A stretch of DNA of 20,053 nucleotides from positions 1-20,053 of the forward strand of contig MU624860.1 of NCBI GenBank assembly GCA_025349905.2. The letters run 5' to 3'. This stretch comes from Blastocladiella britannica (lineage: Eukaryota > Blastocladiomycota > Blastocladiomycetes > Blastocladiales > Blastocladiaceae). The position numbers were made by a program, and so were the translations under genes. Positions 9,739 through 16,462 of this stretch are shown in pieces (the stretch's first letter is position 1; every line of letters begins with the position of its first letter). The notes beneath the pieces are model-generated. The model did not search any database. It saw nothing but the letters and a program-made list of their open reading frames with translations, and had not been told where the DNA came from.

Positions 9739-11550
9739 ATGGGAAGCGGCCAGTCCAAATCAGTCGCGGCCACCTCTCGGAGCGGTCCGCCAGCAGCTGA
9801 TGGTGATGGCGGAGGTGGAAACGGAAAGCTCGGCGGCCCGCTGACCCGCACCGCCACCGCGTCGTCAGCGGCCACCGCGTCGTCGTCGGCCACCACCGGC
9901 ACCCACCATGTTCTGTACACGTCGTCCGCCGGCCCCGTCGGGTCTCCGACCGGCGCCACTGGTGCACCATCATCGGCGGTGTCTAAGTTCCGGCGGAAAT
10001 CGGCCGCCGACGCGCCAATGCGTATCGTCACCGCCGACGACCCGACGCTGGCGCCCGGCGGTGGGATCATGTCCCCGATCCTACAGACCGGTGGACCCGC
10101 TGCGGCTGCGGCCGCTGCTGCCGCCGCACTGGCATCGCCGTCGCCACTCGGCACCTCTGCTCCCGCCGCCGCCACCGCAACTACTGGCGCAGCTCTCACG
10201 TCGCCACACTCGTCGCGCACCGACTTGTCAGGCGATCCCGACAAGGGCGCCAAGACGCTGGATATTGACGATGTGATTTCGCGGCTGATTGCGGCGGGGC
10301 AGGGGAAGGTCGGCAAGACGCTGCCGCTCAAGAACTCGGAAGTCACGACCATCTTGCATGCCGCGCGCGAGATCTTTATGTCGCAGCCGCCGCTCGTGGA
10401 GCTGGCGCCGCCCGTCAAAATCGTTGGTTCGTCGTCCTCACTTTTCCATCTTCTCGTCGCCACTCACTAAACCCTAAAAATGACAGGCGATATCCACGGC
10501 CAGTACACGGACCTGCTGCGGCTGTTTGCCCAGTCCGGATTCCCGCCCGCCGCCAATTACCTGTTTCTCGGCGACTATGTGGACCGAGGCAAGCAGTCGC
10601 TGGAGACGATCCTGCTGCTGTTTTGCTACAAGATCAAGTACCCGGGCAATTTCTTTTTGTTGCGTGGGAACCACGAATGTGCAGGCGTGAACAAGGGTAC
10701 GTTGCCACTTCGGCTTTCCATTTTGAAAGAGAAGTGAAACTGAAAAAAAGGTATATTATTAGTCTATGGATTCTACGACGAGTGCAAGCGGCGGGCCAAT
10801 ATCAAGATCTGGAAGACGTTTATTGACGTCTTTGACTGCCTCCCGATTGCCGGCGTGGTTGCCGGCAAGATCTTTTGCGTTCACGGCGGGTTGTCGCCAT
10901 CGCTGGATACCATGGCCGACGTCAAGAGCATTTCGCGACCGACCGATGTGCCTGATTACGGGCTCCTCAAGTATGTTCTCCTTTTCTCCTTTATTGTTCT
11001 ATTTCTGTGAAGAAATGGGCAGTGACTAAAAAATAATGATAACAGCGACTTGTTGTGGTCGGATCCATCCGAAACGGCAGTAGACTGGGAAGACAATGAG
11101 CGCGGGGTGTCGTACTGCTTTGGCGCCAACGTGGTGGAAGCGTTCTTGCTCAAGCACGACTTTGATCTGGTGGCGCGGGCGCACATGGTGGTCGAGGACG
11201 GGTACGAGTTCTTTGGCAACCGGTCCTTGGTGACCATCTTTTCTGCACCACAATACTGTACGCTTCGTTCTTTTTTCGCATGTGTTTGGACTTGGAACTG
11301 ACATTTGCATTCCTTACAACAGGCGGGGTTCGAATTTCCTCAACTTTTACTCTTGCTCGGACTTGGATCATGGACACTCACACCTCATCATAATGTACAG
11401 GAATTCAACAACCTCGGCGCCGTCATGTGCGTCAGCGAAGACCTGATGTGCACGTTCGAGATTGTCAAGCCGGAGGGGAACGTGCGCGTCGTCAAGGGCA
11501 AGCGCCGCATGTCCCCGCCGTCGCTGCCGCAGCCTCCGGACAGTGGATAA
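9739..11550 (+). CDS. PPZ1: PPZ-type Ser/Thr protein phosphatase (PP1 superfamily)
   Basis: Exons are 9739-10426, 10487-10696, 10763-10970, 11046-11257, 11323-11327 and 11401-11550, giving 490 aa. Known role of fungal Ppz: a membrane-associated phosphatase controlling K+/Na+ homeostasis and cell integrity. Evidence: MGSGQS at the N-terminus fits an N-myristoylation site. About 190 disordered Ser/Ala/Gly-rich residues follow, with a poly-Ala run near 117-126. The catalytic core has [14 protein letters not shown] (from 230), GDYVDRG (258-264), RGNHE (289-293), [11 protein letters not shown] and HGGLSP, so the metal ligands are kept. [13 protein letters not shown] and [14 protein letters not shown] favour Ppz over PP1, which has [13 protein letters not shown] and GEFDNAGAM. 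The usual APNYCGEF reads APQYCGEF. The N-terminal arm is shorter than in yeast Ppz1. All five joins fall inside conserved codons. A PP1 paralogue with an extension is the main alternative. Confidence 0.9.
11323..11327 (+). other. PPZ1: 5-nt micro-exon of the PPZ gene
   Basis: Exon 4 ends at 11257 with a single base T of a cysteine codon. GC from 11323-11324 completes TGC (Cys), and GGG at 11325-11327 gives Gly. The next intron then runs 11328-11400 (GTTCGA...ACAG) and coding resumes with GAATTC (Glu-Phe). This rebuilds the invariant YCGEF. Joining 11257 directly to 11401 would produce TGA straight after Tyr. Retaining intron 11258-11322 also meets a stop. The exon is therefore needed for a full-length phosphatase. 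Confidence 0.82.
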
Positions 11551-11704
11551 AATCCGTTATGGTTCTATATTTTGCTTGCGTGACCCGGCAATTGCAAAAC
11601 TCGTCTTTATTCTCTGATGGTCGTCGCTGTACTTGGATCCCGCCGCCTAAGCCCTTCCCTCTCTTTCTCTCCCATATATTTTTAAAGTTTTTGTCTTAAT
11701 TAAA

Positions 11705-12185
11705 ATGCCGCTTAACACTCACGACTCGCTGTGGACCACCGGGTGCCTGCTAGCGGCCTCCGCGGTCGGCCTCGGCGCATTTGGCGCCCACGGACTCAAG
11801 AAGATGGTGTTGGACCCGGCCAAGATCCGGTCATGGGAGACTGGTACCGTTTATTCATGTGCTCGCCTCCAATCGGACCAATAACCATTTAAATGTAAAA
11901 GCCGCGCACTACCAGCTGGTCCACTCGGTCGGCATCCTGCTATCCTTGACCTTGCGTGCCCGTAATTCTTCGCCTAACAACAATAACGTGAGTCTGCTCC
12001 CAGCGCAACTGTTCACGGCAGGCGCGGTCATGTTCTCGGGGTCCATTTACGGGCTGGTGCTGGACCCGGCGCGGTTCAAGTGGATGGGCCCGATCACCCC
12101 AATCGGCGGGTTGTGCTTTATTGGCGGGTGGATCGCGTTGGCGGCTACGGCCCAGTCGCGGGCGTCGCCTTCATCGGCTCAATGA
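11705..12185 (+). CDS. TMEM256: TMEM256 / DUF423 family small membrane protein
   Basis: Exons are 11705-11843 and 11902-12185, giving 140 aa; intron 11844-11901 joins SWET to AAHYQLVHSVG. Evidence: the family signature GLGAFGAHGLKK, then W-x-T-A-x-x-Y-Q-x-x-H-S across the splice. Four hydrophobic segments fit membrane helices: about 10-30, 50-66, 83-104 and 113-132. The third contains LFTAGAVMFSGSIYGL and the fourth ITPIGGLCFIGGWIAL, both typical of DUF423 (bacterial YwdK, animal TMEM256). The molecular function of the family is unknown; eukaryotic members have been linked to mitochondria. A short polar loop (SSPNNNN) lies between helices 2 and 3. A pyrimidine-rich, AT-rich leader (about 11660-11704) precedes the ATG and probably carries the promoter. 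The gene converges on the dynein light chain gene. Confidence 0.88.
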
Positions 12186-12212
12186 ATGGAAGAGCAAGTT
12201 GTGTATACATTT
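12186..12212. other. 27-bp convergent gap between TMEM256 and the dynein light chain gene
   Basis: The stop codons of the two converging genes (TGA ending at 12185; TGA at 12215-12213 on the minus strand) are 27 bp apart. No canonical polyadenylation signal is seen inside for either strand. The 3' UTRs of the two genes should overlap, as at the DONSON/SKI3 junction. Confidence 0.5.
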
Positions 12213-12928
12213 TCAGTAGTAAAAGACGCCAAATACCACTGCGACGCAAAAGAGCGAGTCCTGCAGGGGATCCAATGAGAAAGTGAGTGAGGTACACCAG
12301 GAAAAGGAAAGAAATGGCGATCGCACATTCATGAACGTCTCCTGGGCCATATTGTCCGTGTCTGGGTCCCAGAATGCGCGGCAATTCATTCTTAAATCCA
12401 TGAAAGAAATCAGTATCACTTCCTTGAATCCAGCATTTAAAGGAATATACCGTGCTCCTTCGCCATGCATTTCACCAATCACCACTTGCACCATGTACTT
12501 GTATCGGTCCAGGCTTAGTTCTAAATACATGAAATATGAGTATATGTCAAATTCAAAAGATGTGAAGTAACGGACCTTTGAGCTTGTGTCGTACCGTGTC
12601 GGCAATGGTCCGGGTCCATGCCGAGCACTCTTCGGCATTGTACGACTTTCCAGCCAAGTTCTCGGCCAGCACCTGGCGCAGAATCGATTGTGCGATCGAT
12701 GGCTTGAATCTAGTTTATTGTTTTGATTAGTTGAGGTAAATGTGGGCAAGAAACAAGGTACGAGTACTTTTGTTTGTAGTTGGGTCGAATCAGTGTCGAG
12801 TCCTCGGAAGGAGCAGCAGCAGCATGAGAGTGTGCCGGTAGCGGCGAAACAGCGGACGGCGGTGCTGATGGGTCGGCGGTAGTGGTGGTTGGTGGTGCAC
12901 CAGTAGCGGGAGCGGCGGCGGCGTTCAT
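12213..12928 (-). CDS. DYNLT2B: Tctex-type dynein light chain, DYNLT2B/TCTEX1D2-like
   Basis: Exons in transcript order are 12928-12768, 12709-12576, 12520-12451, 12390-12327 and 12260-12213, giving 158 aa. Known role: a light chain of cytoplasmic dynein-2 and some axonemal dyneins, needed for intraflagellar transport. Evidence: a Pro/Ala-rich N-terminus of about 40 residues, then RPNYKQKFKPSIAQSILRQV, NAEECSAWTRTIADTVRHKL, KELSLDRYKYMVQVVIGEMH, CRAFWDPDTDN and FMNDSLFCVAVVFGVFYY. This order and the FYY end match TCTEX1D2. Each of the first two joins restores a conserved word (KQKFKPS; KLKELSLDRYK). The third intron (12450-12391) is 60 nt, divisible by three and stop-free, so a retained form would insert 20 residues after GEGAR. 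The start is ATG 12928, first in frame. It implies a flagellated life stage. Confidence 0.9.
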
Positions 12929-13006
12929 CTTCGCTTTCACTTAAAAGAGAGAACAAGAACGACGCGCGCGCCTCGGCTGATCAAGCGCAAAGGAGGGATC
13001 ACCGCC
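12929..13006. promoter_or_regulatory. 78-bp divergent promoter, dynein light chain / Ser-Thr-rich membrane protein
   Basis: Only 78 bp separate the two divergent ATG codons, so both transcription starts lie here or inside the neighbouring coding sequence. The segment contains a GACGCGCGCGCC block, with GAGAGAACAAGAAC on the minus-gene side. ACCGCCATGG gives the plus-strand gene a good start context. No TATA box is visible. Confidence 0.45.
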
Positions 13007-14380
13007 ATGGCCAACCTCTCGCCTTTATTGTCGTCTTTGTCCGTTCTTTCGCCTCCTATTTCTTCAGTGCCGTTGCCTTCGCTGTCGTCGTCCTCTTCGG
13101 TGATCGCGTCCTCTTCCATTGCAACCCCAACTGCAACCTTGACTGCCACCACCAACACCGACACCAAGGCAACGACAACGGCAACGACGACAACCGACAT
13201 GGCCGGCAACAAAAAGCCCTCTTCGTCTTCTTCTTCTGTGCCACCAATATCCACTTCTTCTCCCACGGTACCCCACTTTTCAACCCTTACGCTGGATTGT
13301 ACTGATCCTTTCATATAACAGCCTCCACCACCGATATCGACGCCCGAAGTGGTCATCTCGTCCACCGTGGTCCTGACCGCGACCGTGACCCAGATCCAGA
13401 TCACGCCCACCACCATATCGACCACCGTGATCACCGTGACCGATGCGCAGGGCTCGACGACCACCACCATGGTCCTCTCCACTCTAGTCACGGGCCCTTC
13501 GTCACAACAACCGTCGTCGTCGTCGCCTACCGCCGCCATTGCCGCCTCGGCCACCGACAATGGGTCATCGTCCCCACTGGCCAACCCGTGGGTCCTGGTC
13601 TTTGTGATCGGCGTCCCTACACTGACCCTTCTGGCCGTTGCGGCTCTGCTGGTGGCCATGCGCGCACGCGCTCGCGCTCGCCGACACGCGTTACCGTACC
13701 GATTGGCGGTGGATCCTCGGCACTCGGTTCGGCGAGCAACAATTGTATCTACAGTTGCTGCCCCTAGTGACATGGGCGACGAAGAGTATTTGGTCTTTCC
13801 CACCGGCAACGGAGCGGGCGTGGCCAAGGCGCGGCTGCTATTGCCTGGCACGCCCGTTGCCGACGGCCATGGCGACGATGGACCCGCATCGTCGTCCACC
13901 ACGCTGGCCAATGTGACGTACGAGCCCGTGCCACATTCGGGTCCATCTCCCCTGGACAGTGCCGCCCACAACGTTGCCCCTCCTCCTCTGGAGCACATTC
14001 CAATGCTCCCACGACGAAACACGATTCCCGACCACGATCACCGCCACAGCCATATTGTCCATGACGATGGCCCATGGCCAACGGCTCGTGTCGGGTATGG
14101 CGAAATGACGCCGGTTCCGCAACCGTTTGCACCTTTCCCTGTGCAGCCTCACATGCATCCGGCCGTCGCACGACATCTAGTGGCTGAAGGACCACCGTCT
14201 CATGTGGAAGGAAACACGGCCCGGTGGGACCAGACGGTCGCGTCGCCGGCATCGCGGCGCCGGTCGTCCGTGGTCACCACGGGCTTGGACGACGGGATCG
14301 TATTTTCGCCGGCTCCGGCGGGCGGTGGGGGGACGCTGTCGTTCTTGAGTCCGGCGCACTCGCACCCACATCTGAGCTGA
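13007..14380 (+). CDS. Ser/Thr-rich single-pass membrane protein, possible cell-surface sensor
   Basis: Exons are 13007-13267 and 13322-14380 (intron 13268-13321), giving 439 aa. Evidence: residues 1-176 are extremely rich in Ser, Thr and Pro (SSSSSSVPPISTSSPT, then ITPTTISTTVITVT and others), suiting heavy O-mannosylation. One strong membrane helix follows at about 177-200 (WVLVFVIGVPTLTLLAVAAL), with an RARARARR stop-transfer cluster. The remaining 239 residues are polar, His/Pro-rich and probably cytoplasmic. This layout resembles fungal wall-stress sensors (Wsc/Mid2) in shape only; no WSC domain is present. No classical N-terminal signal peptide is visible, so either the helix acts as a signal anchor or an upstream exon is missing. 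A long minus-strand open frame opposite this gene is a compositional shadow. The family is not identified. Confidence 0.68.
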
Positions 14381-14728
14381 TCGATCGATGATACCTTTTT
14401 ACCTTTTTTTTCGCGCACACCTGCTCCCTTGCACACATGCTCTCTTGCACAGCTTGCTCTTCTCCTCTACTTTTCCCTGGTATGGTGGGCCACGCAGCTT
14501 TATATGAGCGGGCTTTCCCACTCCAAGGGCGTGTCAACCTTTTTTTTTTTTTTTTTTTCCCCGCTTTTTTATTTGCACCAACAATTTTCATACATTTTGT
14601 CTGGATCAGGTCCAAAAGTTCCCGTAAAATATATATCCCATCCAGTCAATACCATATCCTTTGTATGGATGTGAGTGGTGTATGGACTTAAAATGCTCTC
14701 TTTCCCATCAATCAAGCTCTTAACAAAA
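14381..14728. other. Intergenic region upstream of the VAM7-like gene (348 bp)
   Basis: No supported gene. The segment is AT-rich and strongly pyrimidine-biased on the plus strand, with a T19 run at 14540-14558 and CT-rich stretches on both sides. It presumably holds the 3' UTR of the membrane-protein gene and the promoter of the next. An in-frame ATG at 14693 lies 12 codons before the start chosen for the VAM7-like gene. Confidence 0.4.
14540..14558 (+). repeat. Poly(T) homopolymer, 19 nt
   Basis: Nineteen consecutive T residues occur in the intergenic region, followed by CCCC and a second T6. It is the longest homopolymer in the window. The exact length is prone to sequencing error. Confidence 0.85.
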
Positions 14729-15970
14729 ATGGACCACTCTCGCACCGCCACCAGCACCAGCACCAATGGCAATAACGGCGCAACAGTGCAGATCCCACGC
14801 ACCGAAGACCGCTCCGGCGTGACCTACTACGTTCTCGAACTGGCCGACCTGCCCACCCTCAATTCCTCTACCTCCGCCACTGTGGCAAGGCGGTACTCGG
14901 AACTTGCCGTGACCCATGCGGCCCTGGTCTCCGCGCACCCGACCCACGCCCATTTACTCACTGGCTATTTCCCGCCCAAATCGCTGTTCCAGCAGCGTCC
15001 GGCCGTGGTGGCGGCCCGACAACGCGCACTGGCCCAGTACTTGTCGCGGGCGCTGTCGACTCCGCCGTTCGCTACGAGTCCGGTACTGGCGGACGCGCTG
15101 GGAGTTACAGTATCGGATCTGGAACGACTGGCATCGGCATCGACTGGTGGCCAAGGTGGTGGGATCGTCTCGGCTCGGATGACATGGTACATGCGGTTCC
15201 AAGAGGCGCAGGCGCGCGTGATTGACTTGCGTAAAGCGGTGCGCGACTTGGAAACCGGCGCCGGTGGTGCGAGGGCCGCAACGGCTGCGCGCACTGACGC
15301 CGACGAGGTGCTAGAGGAAATCCGGGCCCTCGAAGACGCGCTTGCCAGTGATGCCGGTGCCGGAACTGCACCAGTGTCGGCAAAAGAACGCATGCGCCGG
15401 TCCAATCTATTGTTATCCGAGCGGCAGACAGTGTTGGCGTTGCGGACACGCCTGGCAACCGCTGCCGACGCATATTCTGCGCTTGGTGGAGTGGCGATCC
15501 CGGCCGCTGACGGCGCTGCTTACAATGTCAGTGGCAGTCCGATGTTGGCGGGAACCACGCCGTCGTCGGCCCGCCGCGTCCTTCTATCCCGACCCACCGC
15601 ATCAGGCACACGGCCACCGGCGACAGCGGTGCCGGGGAGTTTCTCTGGATCTCCGCGACCCACATATGCGTCTGCAGCAGGAGCCGTGGGATCCCCGATC
15701 CGTGGTACCGCACCAAGTGGAACCGACTACGTAGCCACCGACAACGCGGGTCTGGTACTGATGCAGCGCGAGACGCTCGGCGCGCAGGAACAGGCGGTCG
15801 GGGTTCTGGGTACGATTGCGGCGCGGCTGAAACACCAGGCGTACGCGATCGGCGACGAGGTGGACGTCCAGAACGAGATGCTGGACGATTTGGGCGGGCA
15901 GATGGACCGCGTCGAGGCCAAGGTCAAAGCCGGCGAGAAAAAAGCCAGGAAGCTGGCCGGGGGTCGCTAA
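14729..15970 (+). CDS. VAM7: VAM7-like PX-domain Qc-SNARE
   Basis: Single exon, 413 aa from ATG 14729 (377 to 401 is typical of fungal Vam7 only as a rough recollection). Known role: a soluble SNARE recruited to vacuoles by PI3P through its PX domain and by HOPS, forming the vacuolar fusion complex. Evidence: a PX domain from about 27 to 145 with RRYSEL at 54-59 (the PI3P-binding Arg-Arg-Tyr) and YFPPKSLF followed by an Arg-rich helix. A coiled-coil stretch follows near 155-240, then a Ser/Pro-rich linker. A C-terminal SNARE motif spans about 342-410 (VLMQRETLGAQEQAVGVLGT) with the zero-layer Gln at 381 in EVDVQNEMLDDLG. There is no C-terminal membrane anchor, as in Vam7. ATG 14693 would add 12 residues; 14729 is preferred because the PX domain follows directly. 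The final 13 codons recur at 16285-16323. Confidence 0.83.
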   Translation: MDHSRTATSTSTNGNNGATVQIPRTEDRSGVTYYVLELADLPTLNSSTSATVARRYSELAVTHAALVSAHPTHAHLLTGYFPPKSLFQQRPAVVAARQRALAQYLSRALSTPPFATSPVLADALGVTVSDLERLASASTGGQGGGIVSARMTWYMRFQEAQARVIDLRKAVRDLETGAGGARAATAARTDADEVLEEIRALEDALASDAGAGTAPVSAKERMRRSNLLLSERQTVLALRTRLATAADAYSALGGVAIPAADGAAYNVSGSPMLAGTTPSSARRVLLSRPTASGTRPPATAVPGSFSGSPRPTYASAAGAVGSPIRGTAPSGTDYVATDNAGLVLMQRETLGAQEQAVGVLGTIAARLKHQAYAIGDEVDVQNEMLDDLGGQMDRVEAKVKAGEKKARKLAGGR

Positions 15971-16462
15971 TATATACGAAGCGACGACTTTCGCGTAATG
16001 TCAACAACACTTCCGAAATGGTAAATTGGCAACAATGTCGGATCTATTTCACATCACCCTTTGATCCTTGAACGCGACGCGCGCCTGTGTGAGCTGGTCT
16101 AAGCCGAGCACTTGAGTCTCTTGTAAAATTGCAGACCGGACTTGCCCCGTTGGAATTCATGCAAAGCTAAGCTGTGGTTTTGTTGCGCGTGTATAAAGTG
16201 TCAAGGGTCCAGGAGTACTATGGCTGTATTACTATATATCAAAAACACAGAGCCTCCCTGATTTCTGTAATCGTGGGAGATATGGCCGGCGAGAAAAAGG
16301 CGCGGAAGCTGGCGGGCGGGAGGTGAGAATATTTAAGGTTTCCCAATGAAAATGTATTTTCATGTCAATCAGATTATATGCCTCTTGGATTGGAATCACA
16401 GCCGCGTCTTGATGTACGAGGCCATGCAACTTCAGACCACAATATTTTTCAGCGAAAGTAAA
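15971..16462. other. Spacer between VAM7-like and LRR genes, with TATA box and possible leader exon
   Basis: This 492-bp stretch holds the 3' UTR of the VAM7-like gene and the promoter and leader of the LRR gene. TATAAAG at 16192-16198 is a good TATA candidate. The copied VAM7 tail lies at 16282-16326. A GTGAGA at 16323 and TTTTTCAG ending at 16452 could bound a 130-nt leader intron; the sequence between them is AT-rich like the other introns. An in-frame ATG at 16346 would add 39 residues of unlike composition to the LRR protein and more probably lies in that intron. Confidence 0.45.
16282..16326 (+). other. Second copy of the VAM7 C-terminal codons; 14-codon frame or first exon of the LRR gene
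   Basis: ATG 16282 opens a 14-codon frame, MAGEKKARKLAGGR, ending at TGA 16324-16326. The 13 codons after Met encode exactly the same residues as the last 13 codons of the VAM7-like gene (15929-15967). Seven of those codons differ, always synonymously (for example CGC versus AGG for the final Arg), and the stop codons also differ (TAA versus TGA). The AGGTGA at the end reads as Arg-stop, or as an AG|GTGAGA splice donor. Splicing to 16453 is in frame with the LRR protein and would give AGGSESKMPALPD. Which reading is used cannot be decided from sequence alone. Confidence 0.6.

Noticed and set aside
11989..12004. GTGAGT...CCCAG inside the TMEM256 gene as an intron
   Set aside because: It would be only about 16 nt, and the frame reads through it with a plausible loop between helices.
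13081..13260. Tandem-repeat array of TCG/TCT/AAC-type triplets
   Set aside because: It is low-complexity coding sequence for Ser and Thr runs without a fixed repeat unit.
12937..14022. A 361-codon minus-strand frame opposite the Ser/Thr-rich membrane protein
   Set aside because: Valine, Glu and Asp runs mirror Ser/Thr codon repeats on the other strand. It would also overlap the divergent promoter, and no family is recognisable.
16087..16165. tRNA-like segment (GAGCTGGTCTAAGCC, then GTTGGAATTC)
   Set aside because: The second string is two mismatches from a B box, but no acceptor, anticodon or T stem pairs. At most it is a decayed tRNA relic.
16346..16462. ATG 16346 as the start of the LRR protein
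   Set aside because: The 39 added residues come from AT-rich sequence unlike the rest of the gene, flanked by good splice signals. They are more likely leader or intron, though this is not excluded.
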